Assembly (NCBI RefSeq): GCF_001540865.1
Contig: NC_033631.1
Location: 7,381,945-7,445,944, forward strand
DNA length: 64,000 bases
DNA from: Ananas comosus
Taxonomy: Eukaryota > Streptophyta > Magnoliopsida > Poales > Bromeliaceae
Direction of reading: 5' to 3'
Every line of letters starts with the position of its first letter. Position 1 is the stretch's first letter. The notes beneath the pieces were generated by a model. The model worked only from the letters and a program-made list of their open reading frames with translations. It was not told the DNA's origin and did no database searches. Both the position numbers and the translations under genes were made by a program. This document shows positions 37,901-49,900 of this stretch, one piece after another.

Positions 37901-40900
37901 CGCGTCCTCGACTCCGCCCTCGAATTTGTATGTCATGCTCCATCTCAGGCTGCACGGGCTCAATGACATGCATTTGATCAATATGCTCGATGGCGATGCC
38001 CTCGACAATCGGCTCCATCCCTTGCTCAACAGCTGATAGTAGTATCCCTTCCTGCGTCTCAATATGACCCTGTCGTCGTCGCTTACGTCGATATACAACA
38101 TCATCACGACGAACCTGCGATGTGGATGTGGATGGAACATCAGAAAGATGGATATGGATATACGTGAAAGGAATATCAAAATATAATACCTCTGACGTAG
38201 ATGGAATATCCAATGGAGGGATGGATGCTGGCGGAATGTCAAACTGCACTTCCGATGTCGAAGGGACATCAGAAGTCGAAGGGACATCAGATGGATGAAT
38301 TGGGACAGATGTCGATGGAAAATCATATGCAGGCATTGAGGTGTATGGAATATCATCGAAATCATATGCAGGTGCGGAGGAGGGAATATCACCGAAATCA
38401 TATGCAGACGCGGAAGTGGAGGGAATATCACCGAAATCGCCAAAAGTCGGAGAAGAAACATCTGAATGCCCTGTCACGGGTAATGTCGGAAGGCTCTCTA
38501 ACACAGTCTTGAGATCCCACCTCACATGTGCTAGAGCATCCATCATTCTAGTGGGCTCCGGAGGATCATCCATCAAATGACCAATACTGCTAACAGCATG
38601 CCGCATAGCATACACCTGTATAAACATACATGATTATATATAATGAATATCCTTATATTAAAATAAACTATAAAATAAAATAATCTTACCAATCGTCGCT
38701 CGACATTCCCACGCGGCAGAAAAGTAAGTGGAGGCCGCAGTACAGGACGAGAAATCCACCTCCTTGTGATCCCCTAATACCACTGCATGTACACAGAGAT
38801 AGCTCGTATCGGATCTGGATCGACGAAAGGACTCTGATCCGCAATATGCTCCAGACGATCTGCCCAACGCTAAATATATGGAGCATGAAACGTTGCTTAG
38901 TTCTCGCCTGATCTACTCTGTGAGGTGATCCTCTATATAGCTTCTACGGGCTCCGGTATATGCTGCAGCAATCCAAACTGACGCAGAACTCTATCAGGTA
39001 AATGTAACTCGACAATATGATAGCATATCAAAGAAGTTCTCGAATGCCAGATTGAAGAGCCCTCAAGACAAAATGCAGGAAGACCGTTCAAAACATCTTC
39101 CGTATAGGGCATCTATGTAACCTGTACAATTGTATTAAAAAAAATGAATGTAAAGTTTTAGAATGTATGTCCATGTATTTAATTTATGAAATCTATACGT
39201 ACTTGTGACTTCCTCTGCTGATCTGGCTCATCGCGATAAAACTCGATGTCAGTCGCCCTGACATTTCCACGAAATCGCAATCCCATGTTCCACCTGCAGA
39301 AGTGATTAATAGTATATTTTATTATTTTATAATACATCAATACAATATCAATATTTATTATTTTATTATATTATATTTTAAACACATAGCATATCGACAA
39401 CCCAATGGACAATCATGCAGATCCGGTGGAGCTCCAACTCGATCGGGACGTCCAATATGTATATGGTCCCATGCCCATATCTAAGAACAAAAAAAGTTAA
39501 ATGTAAAATTAGTAAAAGAAACTAAGTTATAAGTTATAAATTATAAGTTATTAGTAAAAGAAACTAAGTTATAGTGATTTGACCTGTAGTAGTGTACCAA
39601 AGGCACAACACTCGGCCCTTCCCTTCATAGAGGCATTCCCTAATGCCCGATAGAGATGGGCCAAGGTAGCTGCGCCCCAAGCTAGGCCTCCGCAGAAGTC
39701 AAAATCCTCAAGTAGCGGTAGCCACTTGAGGTGAACGCGATATCCAGTGGGGTTAGAAAGCAAACTGCATCCAATTTGAAATAAAATGTATGCTCGTGCA
39801 GATGCTGCAACCACGGCCGCCGGAGCATCCAAAGGAATATGCCGAAAATGCTGAAACAACCACTTCAAGAGAATCTGGCCGGCGACCACATTGTCTGGCT
39901 GTATCCCAAGGAGCTCACATGTATGTAACAAATCAAATGAAACACGTCCTGTAACAGGCTCCCCGGAGACTCGTAATCCAGCTAGAATGGCCACGTCACT
40001 TAGCGTAACTGTCATCTCTCCGTGACGTAGGTGGAACGTCTGCGTCTCGCGTCTCCATCGCTCTATCAACGCCCCTAACAGAGCCTGATCAAGCTGTACT
40101 CGTCTGAGGCGGGAGACGTAGAAAAAGCCAGCATGTCGTAAGTGCTCTATCACTCCCGGATGCTCGACTATCCATGTGTTCAGTTTACGGCCATGCTTCG
40201 TAAACTGAACTGGCGCGTACCCCTGTAAAATTTATTCACTTTTTAGAAAATTCCCCTTTTAAGTATTTAAATTAAAAAATTAAGTTGTACATGCATAACT
40301 TAACATACCTTTCCTCGCACGTAGCTCGACCGATGCCTAGCCTGATCTGATAGAACTGCTGGATCAACTCGCCCGGGATCCTCGTGATCCTCCATATGCA
40401 AAATAAAGTATACAAATTAGTGACTATTAATTGAATGTTAAAAGATAAATCTAGAAATAAAAATACTATAGATAGTCAAACATAAGTCATCAACCTAAAA
40501 CTCTATATCTACGGCCTTCATTTGTTCTATCTTGATTATTTGGACATGTAGTCCTATAATGTCCCTGTTGTTTACAAATAGTGCACATAGTTCTTCGCAT
40601 TCCTTCTCTCTCGTCCATGGCATTTCGAATACGAGTTGATCTCGGACGGCTTTTCTTTCTCCTTATAGGTAGTGGTGCCAGCGGTGGTCCTTGAGGGCGT
40701 GGCCAGCTTCTTTTGTCTGGGACAGGGTGAAATTGCGGGAAGTAAGCACGACGGTAATTCTCACATGTATACCATTCAGAACATAGACTATAGTAGTCAA
40801 TGTTCATTTGACCATTACTGCATACAGCTAGAAGATGTGAGCATGGCAACCTAGTAAGCTCAAACTCATGGCATGAACAAGTCGAGCTTCTTCCGTCAAG

Positions 40901-43900
40901 AACCACCTCAAATTGTCCATTTCCGGTAGTAATTTGAAACTCGTTTACTCCGAAACGATCCACACGGTGTCCTTTTGCGATTATCATACAACTCTTAATT
41001 AACGCCTCCTGTTTTGGTGCCAATACTGTAAAGTATGTCTCATCTTTATCACGGCGCTTAACAAAATAATTGTTCACCTTATAAAATGTAGCGGCCACAA
41101 ATGCTGTGATAGGTAAACCACGTACACCTTTAAGCACTCCATTTAAACTCTCCGACCGATTTGTCGTCATTGTCCCAAAACGCCGTCCTCCATCAAATGC
41201 TCTCGCCCAATATTCCCTTTTTCCTTAGAGCTCGTGCACCCAAAGCCATGCCGCCGGATCCATTTCCTTCAACTGATCCTTATGGTCATAATATTCCTTT
41301 GCAGTTGCAGCACATCCTATGCTCGTATAAAATTTATTGGGCACATTTTCATTTTTGAAACCGGCTTTTTTCATATTAGCCTTCATATGGCGGAGGCACC
41401 AATGGTGAGCATGTCTCTCGCTTTTCGGAAACTCCTCCACAACAATCTCCTTTAACCCAGGAATGAAATTAAACAAATAGATCGATCACGTGTCACTAAA
41501 ACCTTTAAATGTTGTAAAAACCAACGCCAACTAGCCGCATGTTCTCCCTCATAAATAGCAAACGCCAATAGGCATAACCCATTATTGGCATCTACACCCG
41601 TCGCAATCAACGCATGCCCTTGATATTTTCCATACATATGAGTTCCATCAATGCTCAACAATGGTCGACAATAAGAAAACCCATTAATTGATGGCCCGAA
41701 TGCCCAAAATACTTGTCCAAACTGCCTAACGCCATTTCGCAGGATTTTAGGATCAAGACGTCATTGAGTCCCGGGATTCACGCACTGTAGTATAGATAAG
41801 AAGCGACCAAGATTGGTGTATGACTCCTTCCAACCACCATAAATGATCTGTAGTGCTTTACTTCTAGCCTGCCACGCTTTCGAATAAGGTATGTCTACAT
41901 GCAATTCATTACGCACCTTTTCTTTAATTTCCGCCGGTGTCAAAGTAAGCTTTACCCTCAATGATGGGAGAATAAGTCGACATATAAGAGATGAAGTACA
42001 GTTTCGATGTGCAGTGTTAAGCACCGGCACTAAACATGTATGTTGCCCGGCGTATGTTTTAACTCTAAAATAACTCACATCCTTTGGTACCAATGCATGT
42101 AATCTCCAAGGACATGAATCTACCATGCATTTAACTGGATACGCCTTGGTTGTCGACTTTATTACTTTCATTTGCACATTGTGAGCAATATGCCATTCCC
42201 CAAGAGTGTGCAAAAAACTTGCTTTATCAAGAAATACCCGACCAACCCATAAGTCATCAATGGTAGGAAGGGGCTGTTCAATCTGCGGAAAATCAAATTC
42301 ACCGTTATCGGCCACATACTGGTCAATCCAATCGTCATCTTCCACAAATTGCTCTGGATGATCTATGAACTCTGCACCTTCATTTTGATCATCAACATAT
42401 TCATTATTGACAATTGGATCATCACCCTCAGTATATATGATATCTGCGAGGACCCCCAGTCCGCTATCATGATTTGCATCACAATGTTGACCTTCCGCCA
42501 CAACGTTCTCATTTGCGGCCAAATTGAAGGTTCATGTTCAACACCCTCATGATCAGTAGCGTAACCGTCTTCAGCTACTTCTTATTGCACTATCGCTCGA
42601 TTTCCTATACCGTCATTTTCGGTTCCCAATAGATATGATCCAAAGTCACGCACATCATAAGAGGTATGAAATCTGCAATTATTTCGTAATTAATCACTTT
42701 TCTAACTAAATAAAACAGTAAATGATTATATTAATTCTAGCGTATTCTAACCCTTCTTCACATGAGACGCCTTGCTCTCTACCCAGTGGGGCATGAGAAC
42801 TAGAAGTCGTGGCATGATGAATAGTACGTGGGAGGGGAGGAGGATCACCAACAACTATATTTGAAAATTCGTACTCCCTACAATTGATGGAAGAAGGCAA
42901 TATAAACATTTGTTATATTAAAATAATTATACAAAATTCATATTTTGCAATACTAACCTAGGTGCATTTGCTCCTCCTCCGATATCAGCACGAAAAGGTT
43001 CTCTTTCAGGGCCAGGGGATAATACATCCACATTAAAGTCACTATTTAACATTCTAGAATAATACCCCTGAGATAAAATCATCTGTTTTTCAACGCAAAT
43101 TATCAAACACGGAGGGTTTCCCGACAATGCCATCGCACCACACAGTGAGTCATCGTCCGTAACTTCAACCATATCAAATTGATTCATCCCGGTCGAATAT
43201 CGGACTTTGATAATTAGACGATATTCATCTCTCGGAGTATCGGTTAATCTATATATTTTTCTCTCGAATTCTGTAAATGTAATATCCACTGGAATACCAC
43301 TCAATTTTTTACGGCCGCCAACGTACTTTGGATTGTTATCGTGCGCCAATATTTCTCCATTCCAATGAACAACAATAGCCACATTACTACGCGCCATCCT
43401 AACTTAAACAAAATATAAAATTTGTAAACAAACATAATCATACCAAATTAAAGTGCTGAATTGATATTTCAAATGACATGTGTTCACTACCAAATTCAAA
43501 ACTTCGAAATAAGAGATCATGTACTTAAAAATAAGCTACTAAACTCACGGAGTATCATTTGTTGGTTTCGATCTCTATCAGAGAGTTTGAATTAAATCAA
43601 TTATGCATCGTTATCAGTATGAAACATTTAATACCTAGGAATCTTAGATAAAGCGATCAAACACCCCCTTAAAGTAACATTCCCTCTATTACAAGTATGA
43701 GATTTTGATACCTAAGTTTTATAGAGGCCATAGTATGAATGCAATTTAAATGACCCAAAAATACTATCCTTCACAAAAGAAACCAACTACGACATTATTA
43801 CATCTCACATCTCGGTGTTGGGCTCTACCACTAACCTAATAGGGTTTAAAATGTGATCTAAAAGCGTACATACCACAAAATATAGACAAAATATTGTGAA

Positions 43901-46900
43901 AGAACACAATAATTTACAAACAATCAATTCTATTTCAAAAACAATTACATTTTTTTCAAACATCTCACCACTAACCTAATGGAACAATGTGGATGCAATG
44001 CTGAGGAGAGAGGGCAGGGCAGAAGCAGTACAGTCTGTGCCGGCGACGACGGCAGCGACGGCGTCGGCGGACGAGTCGGAGTGAGTGAGATAGAGAGGAG
44101 TGAGGGAGCGTGCGGGAGACAGAGAGGAGGAGCTCGGGAGATAGGAATGTGGATGCAATGCTGAGGAGAGAGGGCAGGGCAGAAGCAGTACAGTCGGCGA
44201 CGGCGACGGCGACAGCGACGGCAGCGTCGGACGGGTCGGAGTGAGTGAGATAGAGAGGAGTGAGGGAGCGTGCGAGAGACAGAGATGAGGAGCTCGGGAG
44301 ACAGGAGCTCGGGAGACAGGAGTGAAAGAGAAAGGAAAGGGGGTTCAGGCGGGGTATAAGGGTTTACCGCATTTAAATGCGGTGAATTGTTTACCGCATA
44401 TAAGAGCGGTAAACTATTTACCGCATTTAAAAGCGGTGAATGGTTTACCGCTTTTAAATGCGGTACACTATGTACCGCATTATCAATTTTTAATCCCGCT
44501 GCCGTAGGCCCATAAATGCGGTGAATGGTTCACCGCATAAAGGAATGCGGTAAACCATTCACTGCATTTAACCCAGTCACCACCACCGAGCTGACCTGGC
44601 CTATTTGAGGACTATTTTTGCAATAAATGTTTTAGGAGGCCTATTTTTGCAAATAAAATTTTCAATAAGATTATTTATAAAAAAAAATTCGAATATAAAT
44701 ATTAAACAAAACACCGTTCTCCAGTAGCTTAAGCTTTTAATGGTTATTTTCAGAGTCTTTTACAGCCATTGAGTAAAATCATAATGTTTCTCTTCTAGTT
44801 GCATCTTCATAATATACTAAAACACTTTGAAGGGCCCAAGATATAAGTAAACTCTCACCATGCATTTTTACTGTTAAAACTAAGTTACAAGTACCTTTGT
44901 ACTTGTTCTATCCTAATTATATTGGACACTATCATCACTATCACTTAAATTTTAAATTGTCTCCTATGTCTTTTTGGCTTGAAATTCATTTTTCATCTAT
45001 GACTATTTCCAAATATGGGGAACTTCAAGAGGTTCCTTATAATAGGTACTCAAGATGTGTTTGGTAGCTTTCATGTATTAGAAAAGGACATGTCAACCCA
45101 CCTAGAGTCTTAAACTGCAATATTAATTGCTCTATCAGCTCACTAGCTTTACAAATTTCACTATTAGGCGCCACTTTTGTTTGATTTTGCTTTTGTTAAC
45201 ATTTGAAGTTGACGTTAGGTTGGAAGATAATTGCGTAACTTGTTAAATTATTTTGGAGAGCTCGTAACTTCCTGTTATGCCCCGGGGTTTAGTTTTTTTA
45301 TTTGAAAAGGGTGGCTAAATATTTTCTTTTTTAAAAAAATCTTTCAGAATTACGCAAATAGCCAACCAAAAGAGTTTATAAAGCAACAAACAGCCCAAGA
45401 TGTGCACAGACCCACCACGGGAAGCAAAGGGTCGGCGCCGGAGGGTCCTTTTTGGTCCACATGCACCGACGACAACGGCGAGGAGTGGTGGCGGTGCCGG
45501 AGCAATTGGTGCGGCCCGAGCCTCCTCAACAATAGTTCAGATGGGAACTTCTGGCTTGGGAAGGATCCGGCGGCACCGGGGCTGTCGGAGGAGGGTCACT
45601 GGATCTCCTGGAGGTCGGCGGCGTGGGTTCGGGGCGGCGCCGGCCGAGGGGAGAGGGAGTTTAGATAATTTGGCTAAGAGGGAGAAAGAGAGAGGGTGAA
45701 AGGTGGTTGGGGGAACTTGCTGGCTGGATTCCGGCGGCCGGGGGAGGTCGGCAGTGGCGCGAGTCTGGGGTGTGTGGCGGCTAGGGTTAAGAAAAGGAGA
45801 GGGCCTGTAGAATAGGTTTAGAAACAATTTTTTTTTTCATTAATAGCCTTAGAAAATATTATAATTATAAAAATAGTCCTCTAAAAAATTTATTTACAAA
45901 GGATTAAAACTATTTTTAGTGTTTAATACTATACTATACATTTTTTGAAGTTTGGATGTAGAAAATATATAAATTAGGGTAAACGCGGTGAATGGTGCAT
46001 TGCTTTTAGAAAGCGGTAAATGATTCACCGCTTTTATCGGCCTATTTTATAAATAAAAATTTTGGATGTCTATTTTTACATTTAAAAGGTTTTGTAGGCT
46101 TAGTAACCCAAAAACTCCTTTAGAAACCCTAGTTGCTCTTTATATAGGTTTTGTGACAAAAGCCCCTCAAGCTTTTATATTTAAAACTCTGCCCCCACCA
46201 GCATGCGTAATATGCGCGAAGGCACCCCCCATTGCGATCTCGCGCAATTCTACACATAAAATATTACAACTTTTTCAAAAAAAAAAGATTTTCGCATTTT
46301 GGCCATATTTCGATTTTTGTGCTTTTTCACTCATTCGATGCGCCAAATCCGAAAACGGACTACACGACTTCCAGCACTGCCAGATCATAAAAGTACTATT
46401 TTTGTTTTGTCTGAAGCATTCTCCTATTCGTGGAATAACTTTCTCTCTCTACCTCCAAAATTTGAATATAAATACAAATTTCAAATTCTAATTTGAGTTT
46501 AAATGACTCCAATTCAAAATTTACAGTGATTACACCCTTGGACCTGACCTCCCTCACGGCATGTTGCAAAAAGACCCCTGCGATGAATTCACATGAAAAC
46601 CCGAACTTAAGTCATTTCAGCTGCAGTCCTGCAGACTGCGCGCGAAAAGCTAAATTGAAGAGAATGCAGTTTCGCAACGGAAAATCCAATTCCGGCAAAA
46701 CTTGGTCCAACGCGTTCGTCTCTGAGTGTAAAATCCATAGTCCTTTTTTCTAAATTCCACAAAATATTTTGCGAGAAATTGCATTTTGGAGGTGAAGTGG
46801 TCAGTTTCGTGCAGAAAACTGCGCGTGTTCCGTTTTCAAGATCCCAAAATTTTCACCCGAAATTCTGTTTTGGGCAAATTTTGGCTTCAAACGTTTGCCT

Positions 46901-49900
46901 TTGAGTGTACTTTAACACCGCATTTTTTATTTTCCGAAATTCTTGAAAAAATCGTATTCAATGTCGCGCGGAGCATGACATGTGCAGAAAATTATGGTTT
47001 AGACCTATTTAAATTCGCTGCTTCCACCCAATTTTCATTCCAAATTCTTGCAAAATTCATGCAGGTCTAATTTACCTTAAAATCAATCTAATAGTTCATT
47101 TTAAAACTTTCGGAGAGTGAAATTTTCATAAAAGTCCCTAAATCATAAAGCTTACAATTAAAATCCCTTGCGTTTTACACTTCCACACTTTCTATGAGTA
47201 GGAAAAGCTCGCATGAACACAATTTTTGTAGGCCCAGTTTGAGGTTTCAATATTTTATTTAGTCATTGTTGTTTAGATGAGAAGACAAATGGTTGACTAT
47301 TGAAAACTTATAATTAATTTAATAACTAAAGTGAAAAATGTGGTGGTACACAAGACAGTTAAAAGTAGTGTTTTCGAATGATTAATATTCCAATTCATTT
47401 TGGTCCCCTTATTTGTTTTTTTTTTTTTGGAAAGATTATAACTTTACAACTTTTTTCGAAGGGCATGCAAATCAGTCTAAAACAAATATAGAAAATATAA
47501 AAGATATCCAAATTTTTGTTTGTGCTTTTCTCTATCTTAAATAGTCAGTCAAAGTCCTCCTGTCAAACCTTTTTTTCTTTGTATGTACTGATATAGATGA
47601 TATTTTCAATAAAAATGTTTGTTCTCTTGTAGGGTGGATTTATGTATTGGAGGTGGCTTTAAAGATCTTTTCGGTGGGATTTGATGCTTATTGGATGGAA
47701 GGTCAAAATCGGTTTGATTTTGTGATCACCTGGATAATTGGTAAGCTCAGAGAAAATGCCCACAATAGTACTTCTGTTGTTTTGATTTGTAGTTTTTTTT
47801 GTCACGAATAACATTCTTGGGTAGTTCACTTCATGCAATCAACTTTTCATTTCTAGAGTGTGCAAAACCATTGAATGCTTAGTTGATGTAGGCCTTATAG
47901 TTTCATTAATATTTTTGTCTTATCATCTTTTTTGATCCTCTCATTAAATCTTCATTAACCTGCTGAACTTCTTGTAGTCTGAAACACATAATAACCATGG
48001 ACATTATGTTTACTAGCCCGTTTTGGCAATCCGTCTGGCTAGTACTTGGGGTCCTTATTCTCAGTTTTTCTTAATGCATTTTCATTCTGTTTCAATTTTT
48101 TGGTTATTCTCTCCTTTATTTATATATTAGTGTTTCAAACAAGAATTTTATGAATCCTTTTAGCTAATGCTTTAATGATTAATCTAAAGGAATAATATAG
48201 ATGAGGGTGAATTACGAAAACTTTTGAGTTGATGGCTTATTTTCATCTTCATGGCATAAAGCCATAGATTTGCTGCCGTCCAAATGAAATTCAATGATAC
48301 TGGATGGAATGGATATCTCTTTTGTAAGAACAAAACGAGGTGTATCTCTTTTCGACCGACATAATTTCTACAAAAAAAAAAATCTATTGACCAACATATG
48401 ACCATACTACACTCCCCCTTTTTTTTTTTAAAAAAAAAGAATCATTGAAGGGGGAACTACATTGGATTACTGCATCCTCATTACGCTATATCCGCTTAAG
48501 TTGTGGTGTTTGAAAATCAAGGCTGGATAGAGGCATTACTATGTTGTAGGAGGAGCAATCCCTAGGATCTTTGTTCAAGTTTTTTCTATTCTACAGTCTG
48601 CTTGTGTTTCTTGAATTGCGCTAATGGTCTAGTCAAGTTTATTTGAGCATATTACGAAAGGCTTCCTGCATATTGATCTCTAAATCTTCCAATATTATGC
48701 ATTAGTCCCTCAAAGCTTATAATTTACATGATAGTCCCTAAAAACTTGTTATTCGTGCGTATTATTCCTCAGAGTTGAGTTTAACACTCCCTTGAGGGAC
48801 TAACAAGCAATACTGGAAGATTTCAGGGACTACTAAGGAAAAGCCCAATGAAAAAAGAGTCGTGCTACCCATACACCCCATTTAGAGTTGTAGATCCTAC
48901 AACTTCTTGATCCAACGGCTGATATAAACTTGGTTTAAAAAAAAAAAAAATCAGTGTTAACCTCACTCCCACATTTTATCCCCTCACGTTTTCCCTCTTT
49001 TGCCCTAAATTTTGACGCCAGCGTGCTAAAGAGAGAGAGAGGCGAGCGCGCTAGCGTGAGAGAGAGAGGCGAGCGAGCGAGGCAGCGAGCTAAAGAGAGA
49101 GAGGTGAGCNGCCGTTGCCATGGATAAAGAGGAGAGGGTGAGAAAGATGACGGGATTCAACATTGGAATACAAATTATATATATAAGGGGTAAAAAGATT
49201 ATTTTACCTCTAAGCTAACTGTGGTTATCTTTTTTAACTCATCGTTATCTAAATTTTGGTAACAAAAGGATATAGCTGCAGACGGGAGGACTTTTGGAGA
49301 GATAAATTTGACAACTTAAGTTTTGTAGGAATATATTTGCTATTTGATACCTTTGCAAGGGAGCCATATGCAATTATTCCAAAAATAATTTGTTCGTCTA
49401 CTTGCTACATTGGAGCTTTCTTTTGTAGTTAGGCTTTTTCTTAGTCCATAATTGATGCTTATGGTGTAGAAATCTATTGTAATTCATATTTATAGCCATG
49501 TCTTTTCATGTCAAATTCATAATATCCAGGTTCATAGATTTATCAGGAATTGTAAAATATTTAAGGTGCTGCTCATTTCTAGTGGCTTGAAATTCATTGT
49601 TGGTTGTTATTTTTCCATAATATAATTTTGGATATTAGAAAACATTGTTTTAATGAACTCTGTCATATACATGATCCACATTAATATTCTTTGTAATTCT
49701 TTTTCAGTCATTGGAGAGACCATGACTTTCTTCTTCCCATCTGGGCTTCCTTTTCTTTCAAATGGAGAGTGGTAAATTTTTGCAGCTTCTGTGTGTTACT
49801 GTATTCTGCCATTTCGTAGTTGTGATTGTCAAGCAGGAATGCAAATCAGCCTCTATGGAAATAATATTGCATAAATTTATTTGTTTGATTGGGTATAGAA

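Larger units (their letters stand above)
34481..44690 (-). mobile_element. MULE-2: complete 10.2-kb Mutator-like element with transposase and plant mobile domain genes
   Basis: A 9-bp target duplication GAATATAAA is present at 34472-34480 and 44691-44699, the hallmark of Mutator-like insertions. The ends are related terminal inverted repeats of about 110 bp: left TTTATTCTAAAAATAGGCC and ATTTACAAAAATAGG, with the matching inverse at 44595-44665. Each end then has a block of GCGGTGAA/TTCACCGC palindromes. Inside, both genes are on the - strand: transposase (40487-43397) and a plant mobile domain protein (37856-40395). A solo LTR (34703-37460) is nested near the left end. The element sits in a TPC1 intron, in the opposite orientation to TPC1. 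Confidence 0.93.

Noticed and set aside
45400..45827. GC-rich ORFs on both strands
   Set aside because: No family is recognised, and high GC leaves several frames open at once. Kept only as a composition feature.
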